The position numbers and the translations under genes were made by a program. DNA of 64,000 nucleotides, taken from positions 2,046,001 to 2,110,000 of the forward strand of contig AP026544.2 in assembly GCA_026075535.2 (NCBI GenBank), read 5' to 3'. Numbering within the stretch: the first letter of the stretch is position 1; each line of letters opens with the position of its first letter. Source of the DNA: Tricholoma matsutake. Its lineage: Eukaryota > Basidiomycota > Agaricomycetes > Agaricales > Tricholomataceae. Below are positions 1 through 12,319 of the stretch, one piece after another. The notes under the pieces are model-generated. The model did no database searches, was not told the origin of the DNA, and was given only the letters and a program-made list of their open reading frames with translations.

Positions 1-1003
1 TCAAACAAGCATTTTGGCTGCTGTGAGCTGAGAAAACTGAGGTAATGTTACTGGGCAGCAGTAGCACTGCCACAAGTTATCTGCCAGTTATTAGCCATTC
101 ACTAATGCTATTGTTCCACACTATGGATTCACAGTTGTATCCTCCAAAAAATACTATAATTCATTTCCAATGTCTTTATGCCAATATTGTTGATCCCCTG
201 CTGTAATCCAAAGATGACATTAAACTGTGCTCAAAGACATGTTTTGTTCTGGTACCCCTCAATGATTTGCACACATTATTTTTTACTAGGACAAGTGCTG
301 GAAAGGGGGCCATGGTGCATAGTAATTACATGTAATTACAGAATCTCAGGCAATTGCTAGCTTCTCCATGCATAAACTCAAATAATAGCCTGAATATTTC
401 TGAGAAGACTAGGCTTAGACTTTGCCTGTACCATACATTGCAATATGCATATATTTCTAGGAGAATTGATCCACTTGTTCAGCAAAAGTACTTGTTACTG
501 GCTTATTATCCATACTCAGGGGCACAAAAAAAGCCATACTTATTGTGTTTTGCATGTGACTTTGCCAAAACAAGAAATGCTTGCATTACAGCCCACAATT
601 TTGCATTTTCAATAAGTCAAATGTTCGGTGGGTGGGGAGGGAGCACAGAGCATCGAAGGACTCTAGCACATGCAAGGCTGCTGGGAATGCTTTGGGATTT
701 TTTGGGTATGCTCTTTAGTATATCCTCTAGGTGCTCACATCTATTCAACTAATACAGTCTTTGTTTTGGGCCCCAACACCCCATATAAAAACTGAGCCCC
801 ATCTTCTTATCTCACACACATGTTGCACTGCCCACATGCCATCTTACACTCACAGAGCTGACATGGATCATATTCAGAGGAGGACATACTTATTTCAGTA
901 TGAACAATGCTGAGTTTGAGTTGGGGGGGGGGGGGGGGGGTGGCTTTCATTGGCAGGTTATTTGTATAAAACATCGCATGTAGCTACTGCCAGTATACAA
1001 TCA
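1..1003. other. No recognisable gene
   Basis: Only short, stop-interrupted frames are seen on both strands, and no domain or repeat unit is recognised. The single landmark is a run of 18 G at 923-940. Confidence 0.5.
923..940. repeat. G18 homopolymer
   Basis: Uninterrupted run of 18 guanines. It may be length-polymorphic or a sequencing-sensitive site; no gene context explains it. Confidence 0.95.
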
Positions 1004-1528
1004 CTAGTTTGCCAATTTCATCGAGAATGAACCATTTTTGATCAACATGACATCTTCCTCAGCATATTGAATCAACAAATCTGCCATACCACCACCAATA
1101 GAGAGCCATTCTGACAGCTTCTCAATGGTCATCTGGGGTCCTGTGAGTTGGTTCATGTGTCGGTAGCCATGCCTATTGAAAGCTGCAATGTGACTCCTGA
1201 AATCTTCTCCAGCATGATCTGGGTGGCTATTGCAGTAGTTTAGCCAGTTGGAAATGTCAGGGTATACAACTGCAGCAGCAGTGGGCACTGGCTGTAGCCT
1301 GGCAGGTAGCCCAGGCACCTCCATAGGTTGACTGTAACATATAGGCTGGATGGTGGATGGGGGATAATAGAATGCTGGTGCAGCTGGATATTGTGTGGGG
1401 AATTGCTGATCAGTATATGGTTGCTGACCGGGCAGATGATGAGCTGGAGCCTGAGTGTGGGGTTTATTTCTGGTGATATTGAGCTCATCAGGCTTGCAGT
1501 CAACACTATATTTCTCAGGATCCTTGCC
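1004..1528 (-). CDS. Unrecognised protein, C-terminal exon with Pro/Gln-rich linker
   Basis: Open minus-strand frame that begins just after a plausible 3' splice site (CAG, about 1529-1531) and ends at TAG at 1004-1006. The first half is rich in P, Q, Y and H. The second half is a compact, mostly helical stretch with motifs such as DISNWLNYC, NQLTGPQMT and WLSIGGGMADLLIQYAEED, resembling a small SAM-like helical domain seen in many Agaricomycete hypothetical proteins. There is no in-frame ATG at the left edge of the exon, so the 5' exons lie upstream or are lost. No catalytic residues or membrane segments are visible. It may be a host gene remnant or a transposon passenger gene; function unknown. 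Confidence 0.45.
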   Translation of the reverse strand, partial: GKDPEKYSVDCKPDELNITRNKPHTQAPAHHLPGQQPYTDQQFPTQYPAAPAFYYPPSTIQPICYSQPMEVPGLPARLQPVPTAAAVVYPDISNWLNYCNSHPDHAGEDFRSHIAAFNRHGYRHMNQLTGPQMTIEKLSEWLSIGGGMADLLIQYAEEDVMLIKNGSFSMKLAN

Positions 1529-4121
1529 CTGACATAGTATCTAAGTACTGACTAAATTGATGAATAAGTAAACCAAACATACACATAGTGTTGCCCAATA
1601 ATTCAAATTGTTCTCCATGATTGGATAGCAAATGTCATTTCCTGGTGCCTTCCAGCATAGCATGGGTTTATCTGGAAGGCTATGGATGTCACATGTGAAA
1701 TTGTTTGTGATCTCAGCATGGAAGGCAATTCAGTTTTGGCAAAGAAGATGTCATTTTTTCTGGTCTCCTTTCTATCAATGCAAGCATTACAAAGGCTACA
1801 GGCCTGGATGGAGAAAACAGCATCTTACAAAGACCACACAAATCACCTATGTCAAATCAGGCCAATAAAACAAGGCTGGATGGCTGCCAATTGTATAATA
1901 AAGGATCTCCCTCAGAAGTGCGTTGCAGCCAGGGTAAGGAGCCTGTCTGGAGGGATGGCAAGGTGCACTGTGGAGATGTGGTGGAGGTCAAAGAGTATAA
2001 GAAAAAGAATGGCTACCAAGATGTGCAAGACATGAGTTGTACTCTCTTTCCCTAACCCAGGCCTTAACTAACAGCAATCTACCTAGAATCAGATGAAACT
2101 CATATGGGGCATGCATCATGTTATGAGGACTGATCCCCACTGTCGATTTGTGTTTGGATCATCAATAGAAAATTCAGAAATGCATTTATGGTTTTTCCAC
2201 CATAGTCATGGCATGGTTACACATGCCTTCAACTTCATTATGGTATGTGCCCTCAGATGCCTGCAGGCTCTCTTCTCACCAGTCATCTAGGAACATGACA
2301 AAATAATTCAACTGGTCTTGTTTCTATCCTATGCCAATAGTGAAGAGCTTGGTTATGACAAGACATGAGACTATTTGAAGGCAACAAATACGAATTCGAC
2401 ATAGGCTCCTTTACTTTCGTATCATCTTGAATACTTTGTGATCTTGCTGCAGATTGACTTTGCAGTCAAGCAACAAGAGTTTTCAAAGTATCTGAAAAAT
2501 TGGGTTCACTGCAGCATTTTCCCCTCAAGGATCAATGGATCGATGACGATCGGGTTGCAGAAGGATCTGTTCTCAAAGATCTGCATGTCATGAAAATTTT
2601 CAAGATGCAAAAAGGTCTCTTTGATGATATGGATCTGACCAGAGATCTGTGGATTACTTCTTGTCTGTGAAAGCTCACAGTTGTGTCCAGCTTAGCAACA
2701 CTTTTCAAGACAATACCAAGATGATTATGCATGGCCTTTCTCTTCTGGATTCCAGCCCCAGTCTATCCATTCCTTTCTTGGACAGGAACTTTTTGTCATC
2801 CAATGTACCTGGCTGCCAGCACCAACAGTGAGAGTGCCAGCCATATTCCTTACCCCAGCACATCCATTACTTCAATCTTACCAATAAAGTGATCCAACTT
2901 CCATCTGTGCCGGCATGATCAATCAAACTGTATTCAATGAAGTCAGAATGCCATTACATGTAGTGCTGTTCTGGCCTAGCTAGGCCTGAAAGCTGCGGCT
3001 TTGGCCCAGCCTGAGGTGGCTCTGGCTTTCTCAACACTCAGGCCAGGCCAAATCCATCAACCATGGCCAGCTTAGGCCATGGCTTTTGTATGAAAAAGCT
3101 TTGATTTTTGACTACTTACATGCATGAAGCTTAGGGTAAAGCTGACCCCCTCACATCCACCCATGAAGCTGGTGAGTAGAAGAAAACTGTAACACACCTA
3201 TTAAACTCTCGCGAAGGTGTAGTAGATACATAATTGAAGTACAAAATTCAGTCCCAATCATCATTGTTCCCATCCCAGAGCAGGAGAACAGTGGTGTTGG
3301 TTATAGAAGGGTAGGACTCAGAGTGGGAGGCATGAAATTAATCTAGACAAAATAGGATGATATTTTCTGGTAATGGGGGCAGTAAAATTACAGTTGGTAC
3401 AGTAGATTGGTGTGCAGCATACCTCGTTGAAAGCAGTTGTTAATGCCTTGAGCCACTGTCCTCGACAGTGTCATCTTCCTGTTGCTGTTCATGGTCTTTC
3501 TTCATCTGATCACCCCCAACTTCAATCTGTTCATGTATTAACATACTATTCACATTGTCTTGGCATGTTGTTCGCAAATTGTATGGTGACATGCAATTTG
3601 TTGTTGTTGTTGATGCGCTCTCCTGGTGTTGCCTGTTGCCCATTTCCTGTATGTTGTCACTGTGCCATCCAGTGAGAGTAAATGCTTGCAGTGACTTAAG
3701 GGTCAGACATGGAGTAGAGCTAGGGCCATCGCCAAATGTTTAGATCCTAAATATGAATGAAGACAGTTAGTTGAAAAAAAATGTAGAAGAAAACTTAACT
3801 TGGTCCCCAACCAGATGTCCAGTCTCCAGTGTTGTTCTCCTGTGTGCGTGGTGGTTGGGGTTTGGGTTGTGGCTTTGTCAAGAGTACAGGGTCATGTAGC
3901 TTTCTTGTCAGTCCTCACAGCAGGGGGTGTGTTATCCTAAAAATGATTGTTTCTTGCCCACCCTCCAAATGGGCTATATTTGCTGCATACACTGACACTC
4001 AATGTGTTCCCTACCAGATGATCGATTATATACTAGTCAGCCCAAAACACTGCCCCTCCAATTCCCACCCCTGGCTACTGTAATAAGGAATAGCATGGGT
4101 ATGGGTAACACTGCAGGTTTC
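1529..4121. other. No assignable gene; weak coding-like frame near 2.5 kb
   Basis: No domain is recognised. A plus-strand frame at about 2484-2669 is free of stops and has a protein-like composition (motifs FPLKDQWIDDDRVAEG and KGLFDDMDLTRDL), possibly a decayed exon, but nothing identifies it. About 2975-3085 is unusually rich in GGCC/GGCCTG words. The remainder is AT-rich unique-looking sequence. Confidence 0.35.
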
Positions 4122-4445
4122 CACCATACATCCTTATTACCCTTCTATCCACATCCAACAGTGCCAACATTATCCTATTGATGTGGTACCTTCTTATTAT
4201 GTCACTCCATGCGGCCTTCCCAAATCACACACTATACTTGATGCAGCCTTTTACTTACATGGTTGATCTTTTTCTTATATATTACTTATTTATTACTTAT
4301 TTTTTATTCCTTAACCTTCATTGCTACTTCCATGCAATGAAGGTATAGTAACTTCCTATTCTTTTATTTGTAGTAACTTATGGTTCCTACTTCCATGCAG
4401 TGAAGATAATTTGATCCTGTCTTTTAGTAAACTTAAGTCTACTAG
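4122..4445 (+). repeat. Left arm of long inverted repeat
   Basis: About 320 bp that recur in reverse complement at 5339-5656 with scattered mismatches (matching ends CCACCATACATCC... and ...TCTTTTAGTAAACTTA). The arms enclose about 890 bp. Each arm holds its own short near-palindromic direct words (TACTTCCATGCARTGAAG occurs twice). This could be the long TIR of a non-autonomous DNA element or two head-to-head repeat copies. Confidence 0.75.
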
Positions 4446-5338
4446 TAGTGTATCGAGGTCCAGTTGGGTTTCAGTCTTTTGCAGTCTTTTTAAAATTTAA
4501 ACTGCCTCCTACTACCTCGAACAATAAGATAAAATCATGAAAATATTTGAGCAGATAGATCTGGCCAAAGACCAGGGGGTCACCTCTGGAACATAAGGAT
4601 TTTGGTCAGTGATTGTCAATATACTCACAAAATTTATTCATGGATAGAGAAGTGAAAATAATGGGGGGGTCCTCTCTTTGACAAAATGATTTCATCCAGT
4701 CATTGCTGAGATACAGCAAAACAGCAAAAGACCGGACCTTGAAACACCAAAGTCTAGTGTAGGCTGCCAAACTGGGCATCCTTCCAAGTGGGTGGTGTGG
4801 TTGGATGTTGATTGTTTATTGTTTATTGTTGAATTGTTGAGTGATGTTTGGTCACATTGATCAACAATCACTTACCAAACTCAGTTATGACTGGCCTAAC
4901 TGGTCTTTGTATGGTTCTTTAGTTTAGCTAATAATAAATAACTGTGGCCATAACTGATTGTGAATGGCTGTAACCATGACCATGGTTGTGGTTGCATTGG
5001 TTACAGTTTGGTTCAGTCATAAGGTATTTTCCAGTCTTAGCAACTGGACTTTCAAGCACTAATTATTACCGAGTGTGCAGTGGTTTTGCTGGTGCTCCAG
5101 ACAATGTGAAAACAGTTAAAGGTTAGCTTCCACCTTTTCATCAAAATTTTCTGGTGTGATACAACACTCTGGGGTGCAGTCTTAGACTTTTATTCCATTT
5201 CATGTGCCATTTCTGATGAAGGTCTGTCATTCACAATGAGGCCCAAGTTTGTGCTGTTTGCATCCTCATCATGTAAGTCTGTCCTTGATCTCTTGTGACT
5301 TTCTTATCATATTGGAAGGATGCTGAGTTTGGGAGCCT
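4446..5338. other. Spacer between inverted repeat arms
   Basis: AT-rich, no open frame of note. A short internal segment near 4750-4795 (AGTCTAGTGTAGGCTGCC) is again complementary to 5310-5345, so the inverted homology extends discontinuously beyond the main arms. Confidence 0.5.
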
Positions 5339-5656
5339 ACACTAGACTTAGGTTTACTAAAAGACAGGATCAAATTATCTTCATTGCATGGAAGTAGGAA
5401 CCATAAGTTACTACAAATAAAAGAATAGGAAGTTACTATACCTTCATTGCATGGAAGTAGCAATGAAGGTTAAGGAATAAAAAATAAGTAATATATAAGA
5501 GAAAGATCAACCACATAAGTAAAAGGCTGCATCAAGCATAGTGTGTGATTTGGGAAGGCAGCATTGGGCATAGTCACATAATAGGAAGGTACTGCATCAA
5601 TAGGATAATGTTGGCACTGCTGTATGTGGATAGAAGGGTCATAAGGATGTATGGTG
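5339..5656 (-). repeat. Right arm of long inverted repeat
   Basis: Reverse complement of 4122-4445. It abuts the GT-rich tandem array that starts at about 5657, so the array may be flanking or internal to a larger element. Confidence 0.75.
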
Positions 5657-6110
5657 CTGTTGCCAGGATGGATGTCACTGGTTGTTGTTGTCATATTTGC
5701 CAGTGGCTGTGCTGGTGGCGAGGGTGATTGTGTCAGCGATGTGTGTGGCTGTGTTGGCACTGTGGGAGTGTGTTGGCAGCGTAGGGTGGCCATAACTCAC
5801 TGTAATACAGACATGGTATATCTGGTGTTGGTGAGTTGTTTATGCACCATAGGGGGCTATGCTATCGCCATTGGCTGTGCTGGCGGCAAGGGTGGTTGTG
5901 TCAGCGATGTGTGTGGCTGTGCCAGCACCATGGAAGTGTGTAATGGTGGCATAGTAATGTAACACAGACATTGGTATGTATGGTATTGGTGAGTTGTTTA
6001 TGCACTGTAGGTGGCTGTGCTATTGCCAGTGGCTGTGTCAGCAGCGAGGGTGGTTGTGCTGGCAGTGTGTGTGGTGTGCTGGTGCCATGGAAGTGTGTAA
6101 TGGCAGCATA
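5657..6110. repeat. Tandem array of about 165-174 bp, three copies
   Basis: The words GTGTCAGCGATGTGTGTGGC, GTGAGTTGTTTATGCAC and GAAGTGTGTAATGG recur at roughly 165-174-bp spacing, with decay in the third copy. The sequence is GT/TG-rich and is not convincingly coding. Confidence 0.7.
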
Positions 6111-6407
6111 GGTAAATTAACTTGTCATAATGTCATGAGTCTGTGGGGCCAGACTTACACATATGTTACATAGCTGGATCTGCACTGTCCTCTCCCCTGA
6201 CAACTATGTTACTGCCCATACATTTGATCAATGAGGTACTTGATGTTGGATTAGGTAATCTGACACATGTGTGAATGGACCATCAGGTGGCCTCTTACCT
6301 AAGCAGTTATTTGTATCACAGGGTTGAGCATGATATAAGTCTTTCAAGGAGTATATGGTTACTCTGAGGGTAGAGCTTATCAGTTAGAAAGTGAATTCTA
6401 CTGGTAA

Positions 6408-6480
6408 GGCCTGATAGCTCAGTGGTTAGAGCATCTGGTATATGTCTGAAAGGTCCTGGGTTCAATCCCCAGTCTGGTCA
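6408..6480 (+). tRNA. tRNA-like sequence, degenerate (pseudo-tRNA or SINE head)
   Basis: Exactly 73 nt fit the tRNA layout. The acceptor stem GGCCTGA pairs with TCTGGTC apart from one T-T mismatch and a G-T pair. The D arm is GCTC...GAGC, and the T arm CTGGG-TTCAATC-CCCAG is perfect. A-box and B-box like promoter words are present and TTTT follows at 6485-6488. The anticodon stem is poorly paired and position 33 is A instead of T, so a functional tRNA is doubtful. No CCA or intron is seen. Confidence 0.45.
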
Positions 6481-6894
6481 TCCTCTTTTCAGAGTTTAAT
6501 ACTTGACACTTCCATGTTCTATTTTACCTTTGAGTTAACTCTGGTTGCTTGTGTAGTTCCTATCTATGATAGTCATTCTGTCAAAGGGCAAAGACATTTA
6601 CATTCTTGGATGCAGATTTTGCCAAGCTTACCAGCTGGCCTCTGTATGAATAGGGCCTTCAAGACCTTCCTTATGATGCTGTTGTATCTGTCAGCTAGGG
6701 CATGGCATGGGTATGGGTAACACCATGTGTTTCTGGTCATGGGTATGCATGGGTATGGGATTGCCATACCTGGGCAACACCGTACCCTTTTCCCACAGTG
6801 TTACAGGTATGTGCCTATATGCTAGTACCTGGATTTTGGTCAGGTGAGTGAACATCTGACCTTGTTGATTACTCACTAATTTTAAACTATAGGA
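6481..6894. other. No gene; CATGGGTATGG-rich stretch
   Basis: About 6700-6790 carries repeated words of the type CATGGGTATGGGTAACACC. These recur at 4094-4112 and 7590-7700, suggesting debris or termini of a small repeat family. No coding evidence. Confidence 0.45.
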
Positions 6895-7560
6895 CAATCC
6901 AGGTTACCACCACCAGCACCCCAACCACCACTGTGAGCAACTGCTTGCAGAGTGGAAATGGGGAGTGAGGATGATAGCAAGCAACTACAATGGCTGCACC
7001 ATGTAGGATATGGGCCCAAATGATGTCTATTGTCATTTGGGCCCTATGTGTTTCTATATATCTTTCATTCTTGTTTTTTTCTAACTAACTAATGGTTTTA
7101 TTCAATTTTTAGGTTCTAATAGTGACATGACAATGAGACAACACCCTCAGCAGCAACCCCCCCCCACTGTTGCAAGCCTCTGCTCACAAGGTGGAGACCA
7201 ACAGGGATGGGACTGGCACAAACAAGAAATGACACACCACCCGCCCCCAGCCTCATGAGCAACTGCTCATGGGGCGGATAGTGGGTGGAATGATGATGAC
7301 GACCAGGAGGAGATGGCAACCCAACTGTTCTTGGTGACTACAGGCAGCACCCACCCCCTCTCTCACTGCAAATGCAAGCAGGGCGGTTTCTCATTCCATT
7401 TTCAGTGACTACAGGCATGTTCCCCCCCTCTCTTGCTGCAAACATGAGTGGGGGGGTTATACTCATTCTGTTCTTGATGACTACAGGCACCACCCCCTCT
7501 CCCTCACTCCAAACACCAGAGGGGGGTTTCACTTTCTATATATTAATTTAGTGTAATTAT
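6895..7560 (-). mobile_element. Fragment of the hairpin-rich TIR element (internal part, inverted)
   Basis: Contains, in reverse order relative to 30743-32747, the same internal modules. They are a GGGCCCAAATGA...TCATTTGGGCCC hairpin (7012-7044), a T-rich block with CTAACTAACTAA, a CATGAGCAACTGCTCATG palindrome (7255-7272), and three C-run/G-run hairpins with CTGCAAA-type loops (7330-7540). Neither TIR nor the tRNA-like modules are recognisable next to it, so this is an internal remnant. Confidence 0.6.
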
Positions 7561-7574
7561 ATTATTAAAATACA

Positions 7575-7711
7575 TATTAATGTTAATACCCATGAATAAC
7601 CATGGGTAACCCGCAGTAACACCATACCCCTACCTGTGTGGGTATGGTGTTCATGGGTACAGGTATGGGTATAAGAAAATATACCTGAGGGTTACCTGTG
7701 CTGTGCCCTAG
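7575..7711. repeat. Short CATGGGTAAC-type repeat patch
   Basis: Palindromic words around ACCATGGGTAACCC and GGTATGGTGTTCATGGGTAC, related to 4094-4112 and 6700-6790. It marks the point where the Helitron coding homology stops. Confidence 0.4.
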
Positions 7712-8857
7712 ACCCTTGGTGATGCACAGCTCAGTTGCAGAGTTATTTCTAATCATAATTGGCATGCCTATGCATATTGACAATCTTGGAGGAATACACT
7801 TAGTGTTAGCACATGCAGATTGTGACCAAAGTGCATTTTGGATCTTTTCAGGGATTTTCATATGTTTTATGACTCGTCTGTGTTTTCTATTGGCACAGTT
7901 TTGTTGTTCAATGCTGCCTGACTCATCTGATGATATGCAGTCTAAAGATACAAAGTGGTTCAATTCTTGTTTTGATTCAGCAGCAAATCTTAAGCTACCA
8001 AGGCGGCTGATCTCGTCCTTCTGACAGTTCAGTGCAGTTATAATGGAAACATTTCTAAACTCTGGTTGTGTAATGTGGACCTGCCCTTTCATTTTGCTAG
8101 ACACTAATGCATTCAGGAAAGCAATGTCTGCTTGTGTACAAGCCTTGTATCACATATTTGACAATGCAGTATGGAATTTAGTGTCTTCAGCAGACTCATA
8201 TTTTTGTCTCATGTTCTGTTGGAGGATGACAACAGTAGTTATCCGATCCCATAATGCTTCCCCCATTGCTGCCTCCTGGCTATGAGTTGTTTTTGCATTA
8301 ATTCCAACAGTATGACCATACAGTGAAGCATTTTCTCCTCTGATTGCTGGTGGAAGCTGTGCAAAGTCACCAGCAAAAATCATATTGATACCTCCAAATG
8401 GACTTTCAGTATTATTCATGATTTGGGCTAGTCTGGCACTTATCAAATACATGTCATGAAAACATAGCATAGACACCTTATCCATAAAAACATAGTCTAC
8501 ACCCTGTAGATGGGTTTTTACTTGGGCAATTTGAATAGCTGAACTTGCACAGTCATGACTAATTCCAAACATGTAATGGTAAGTTGATCCACCTAATAAA
8601 GAAGCTGCATTTCCTGTGGGAGCCACCACTACTAGTCTGTGTGATTCCTTCTTTTGCTTGAAAAATTCAGTGAGAGCCTTTATGACACATGTCTTTCCAG
8701 TGCCTGCCATTCCTGCAAGGTTCATTGTAAGCTGATCAGGGGTTTCACTGCAGCAATGATTTGCTATAATATGGTATGCACATTCCTGCTCTTCAAATTT
8801 CAAAGCCACCCTGTCAATTACATTTTGCCATTTAATAGAGGTGAATGTTTTTGTCAA
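7712..8857 (-). pseudogene. Helitron copy 1: PIF1-like helicase domain, truncated
   Basis: Two overlapping frames encode a PIF1-family SF1B helicase, the strand-unwinding half of a Helitron RepHel transposase. Visible motifs are Walker A GMAGTGKT, the motif PTGNAASLLGGSTYHYMFG, a Walker B region VFMDKVSML in which the usual DE reads DK, and GGINMIFAGDFAQLPP. A frame change near 8100-8150 joins to the downstream part (FAAESKQEL, then GMPIMIRNNSATELCITKG). Homology stops at about 7712, so motifs V-VI and the C-terminus are missing. The altered Walker B acid and the truncation argue that it is dead. Confidence 0.85.
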
Positions 8858-9920
8858 ATGGGACTTTCACAATTTTGACTTCATTTGGGGCAAAATTTGA
8901 AGGGGTATTGGATACACAGCCATGCTGGGTAGAAGGCATCATGTAAGCTTTAGCTGCCAAAATCTCAGCATGCTTAGATATTACAGCTGCATTCCACTGG
9001 CTTGGAGGATGATGTGTTATTGATGCTTGGTCATCTTTAGATGCCTGTTGTTACAAAAGCAGGCCTGGGTTGTGAGTTGTCCATTCAGCATCTATTAATG
9101 TTGTTCTTATAGAGGTCATCAAATTCATCTGTCTATTTTGGACTTTTCCAAAGGTTGTAGCCACAAACATTTCTTCCACAGGGTTGGTACTGTAATGGCT
9201 ATCAAATGAGTCATCCATAATTGTCTGGTCCATGTCCTGCCATGTGTTAGTTTCATCCACACCAGACCTTTTTTCATTTGAGCATGAAAATCATCTTGAG
9301 CATCTAGACGTTCATAGCATATGTTCATATTGCTCATGATTTGTTTGTGAGACTGAGAGAATTGATAGTTGTCAAAAGCATCACTCCATGTCCCAGCATC
9401 ATCTTTCAAATGCAAGCCAGACCTCCAAGGTTTAAACAATGTCAACATTGTAGTACAGTAGTATTCATGATTACCTTGGTCTCTCTTAGGCAGTGTTGGT
9501 CCTATAAATGCTGGCACATGAGATTTTTGAGGTGGAAGCCATCTAGTGGCATGAGATGAAGCAAAAGGGTGGCTGGGCAGAAATGTTAGCAAACTTGTTT
9601 TTTTCACTGGTATAGTTTGTTCAGTATCTGAGGTTGAATCAATTCATCTACTGTTACATTATACTGTGTAGTCCATTGATCTAATGCTTCACACTTTGGG
9701 CAGCTACTGCATTTTCCATCAGTGCATGGATCAGGTTTTGGCATTGGCAAGGTTTCAGTGGGGTTTTCATAGCCTGAATGCACAGATGCTGCATCTACAT
9801 TGGCTGCTACTGTTTTCTTATCACCTGTCAGAAATTCTCCTGCATGACAGCTTTCTAAATATTTTATCAGGCTTTGGCAAAATTCTGACTCAGGGTCTTT
9901 AATTCTATCTCTGGAAAAAG
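8858..9920 (-). pseudogene. Helitron copy 1: linker between nuclease and helicase, with internal deletion
   Basis: Upstream of the helicase lie frames matching the family linker (HPFASSHATRWLPPQKS, FKPWRSGLHLKDDAGTW, ERLDAQDDFHAQMKKG) and, further up, a cysteine-bearing stretch CSSCPKCEALDQW. Compared with copy 2, the segment carrying the two-tyrosine motif is absent: the sequence jumps out of frame from ...TVDELI to ...TIPVKKTSLL near 9640. This removes the catalytic tyrosines expected between these blocks. Confidence 0.75.
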
Positions 9921-10553
9921 GGCCCCTTTAATCCATACTAGCATATGCATATGCAGTGTTAGCTGGCCCTGTTGTTCTACAGTACCATAATAGCCTGATG
10001 TATCACCATATAAGCCTTTGTGCTCTGATCCTACACCTAAAATATGTTGATGAACATTTGAACCATAAAATGGAAGAAGCGAGCTCCTGCTACAGGATTT
10101 TCAGCAATCTGTCATCTGGAAAACAAATAAAGGGGCGAAATGCTTCCTTGGTGTCTGCAAAATACAAGCAGATTGAATGCTTGTTATCTGCTGGTGATAA
10201 TGTTATATACCAAAGTGGGGCCCCTAAGTATGATATTAATGACCAGATCCCATTACACATGTACTTTTTGCTGGTAGTAGATCCACTTACTTTTCCATTA
10301 ACATGGTCAAGATCATGAATCACTTGAAAGAAAAGCTCCTGATCACTATTAGCTGGTTGCACAATTTCACCCTCTGACATTCACTTTGCAATATTTTCTC
10401 CACTAGATTGGTCAACATTGAGCAGTCTGTCAGCACTATCATTGAATTCTTCTGTTTCTGCCAATATATATCCACTAGTGGTTGATGCCTTGATTTGCTC
10501 ATGGCTAAATGCAACAAAAGAAAAGATGGTATCATGCTGAAATTGCTTATCAT
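9921..10553 (-). pseudogene. Helitron copy 1: HUH nuclease (Helitron-like N) domain
   Basis: Reverse-strand frames carry SDQELFFQVIHDLDHVNGKV, TSKKYMCNGIWSLISYLGAP, LWYITLSPADNKHSICLYF and, after a frameshift near 10030, the histidine motif TLHMHMLVW at about 9930-9960. In Helitrons this HUH motif binds the divalent metal for single-strand nicking. The domain follows the DUF6570-like module directly, the usual order in fungal Helitrons of this clade. Several frameshifts break it. Confidence 0.8.
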
Positions 10554-10569
10554 GGTACATTAGTAGATA

Positions 10570-11364
10570 TCATTTGTGAGCTTTGTCAGATATAGTACTT
10601 GCACCAATTCCTCCCAAACCATAGGGAAACAGCCATGGAAAAATTTGGGGATACAAGTTAGGATTATTATAGATTGACTGGGCATCTGCAGCATGACTTA
10701 CAGATAAAGCACCTCCATTATTATTCCAGTGCCAGAGAGCAAGTCCTTTAAGAGCTTCCACTGTTTTAGTTGTCAATGATTCCCCTGTAATTCTATGAAC
10801 TATAAAAGGGCATTCACCATTTTCAACACCGTCATCTATTGACTGGTCAAAGTTACTCATCCCCTCTTCTACTTTATTTGTCAATGAGTGTTGATATTCT
10901 ATTGTTACAGGGGTTACATCCTCAGGATATTTTTCAAGCTCATCATATGCAATATCCAAATCTGCATAGTCATAGTGATTTAGTTTTAGCCACTCCAGGG
11001 CATGGGCTACCACTTTCCACCTAACAAGCAAAGGGGTATGTTTGGTTTCACTGTGAGTAGGCTTACATGGGCCTATAAACAGCACTGCAAGAACTTCATC
11101 CAATTCTTCAGTTGGTGGGGGTAAAGTATTGTACATGTTTGCTACTGGAGATTCAAATGCAATGACATGAGCCACCATTTTGTGGAGACCAGAGGAGGCA
11201 ACACAAACAAAACAACCATTTACATGGACTTGTTGAATAAGGTGCCTCTCTACAAATCTAAGCCCAGCTAATTGCTCTGGGACTGCTCCTAACCAAACAC
11301 CATTTGCCAAGGCATACCAGGGAATTTTGGCTGCATGCAGATGCTGCTGGCATTCATCCCACAC
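10570..11364 (-). pseudogene. Helitron copy 1: DUF6570-like module
   Basis: A 264-codon open stretch starts with MWDECQQHLHAAKIPWYALA and contains NGVWLGAVPEQLAGLRFVER. This is the hallmark of the DUF6570 domain that precedes the HUH domain in many fungal and animal Helitron proteins. It ends with YPQIFPWLFPYGLGGIG, also typical just upstream of the nuclease domain. It is the best-preserved part of this copy. The listed start is an internal Met; the real protein begins further upstream. Confidence 0.85.
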
Positions 11365-12319
11365 ATGATCACAACCATTATCAAGTACTGGTCCTTGGCA
11401 TTCCTCAATTTTATCTAATGCTTCTTGTGTTCTACTCTTGTAACCCCAGGCACATTTAAAATATGTAACAGATTCCCCACTGACTTGAACTTTGTCAGTT
11501 CCTTAACACATGTCAGCCTGCTGCATACAGCACATCCAGCCTCCTCCAAAACAGCTGGATCAGAATCTGCACAAAAATTATTAATTATCTTGTGACTTAA
11601 TGTGCTGTCCAATGGTGTAGGGGGAAATAAAGTTGGTTGCTCAGGAATTGTATGTGCAAGAGGAAATAAAGCTGGCTGCTTAGGAATCTTATGTTTCACA
11701 GTCCCCTTGGTTTTTGGAGCATCAGGCAGAGTGCAAGACTTTGAGTAGTGCATTCAAATACAGAGCAGTATAAGTTATGAGAAATACAATCATGGTGATC
11801 AAAATATGTTTGCATGTGTTTTCTGAGAGTGTGAGATCCCATTGCAATTTCATGAATTTGGGCTATATTGAATATGGTTGGGCCCAACAGCAATGATATC
11901 AACTGCTGGTCCAATATTTTCTGGGTAAACACATGAGATCTGCCACCTCCTGATGGTGTAAGATGAGTTATTGGTGGCAGTTTACACCTATAAGTTGATG
12001 GTAAAATATTTGTTATAGGCCTTGTTTGAAGTGTGTATTTTGTAATCAATGGTACAAGCTCCAAACTAAGGAAGGTGCATGAAAGGGCAAAGCAGGATAT
12101 AATTGAGGGGTCCAAAGACAAGACACTCAGGCTGTGTAGTTGGCACCATTCAAATTTGAAAAGGTTCAGTTGGCTCATCACAAATGGCATGGCCAAGGAT
12201 TGAATATGGCATTTTGCAAAAACATTCAAGAAATGATGAACTTGTGTTTGGTTCTGCTTATAATAGGTGCTTGCCAGTTTTAGTGGCCTCCATAATATGA
12301 GCTTGTGTATCTTGCTCAA
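11365..12319 (-). pseudogene. Helitron copy 1: N-terminal region with zinc-cluster cysteines
   Basis: Two frames (11415-11753 and 11696-12319) together carry IAQIHEIAMGSHTLRKHM, then ADSDPAVLEEAGCAVCSRL followed by CDHVWDEC just downstream, a likely Cys zinc cluster. The region around 11880-11960 encodes LTPSGGGRSHVFTQKIL. The same block recurs at 23533-24065 on the plus strand. The true start is not identifiable. Confidence 0.65.

Noticed and set aside
6408..6480. A functional tRNA gene with anticodon TAT
   Set aside because: T arm and acceptor are good but the anticodon stem is badly paired and U33 is missing; kept only as a tRNA-like sequence.
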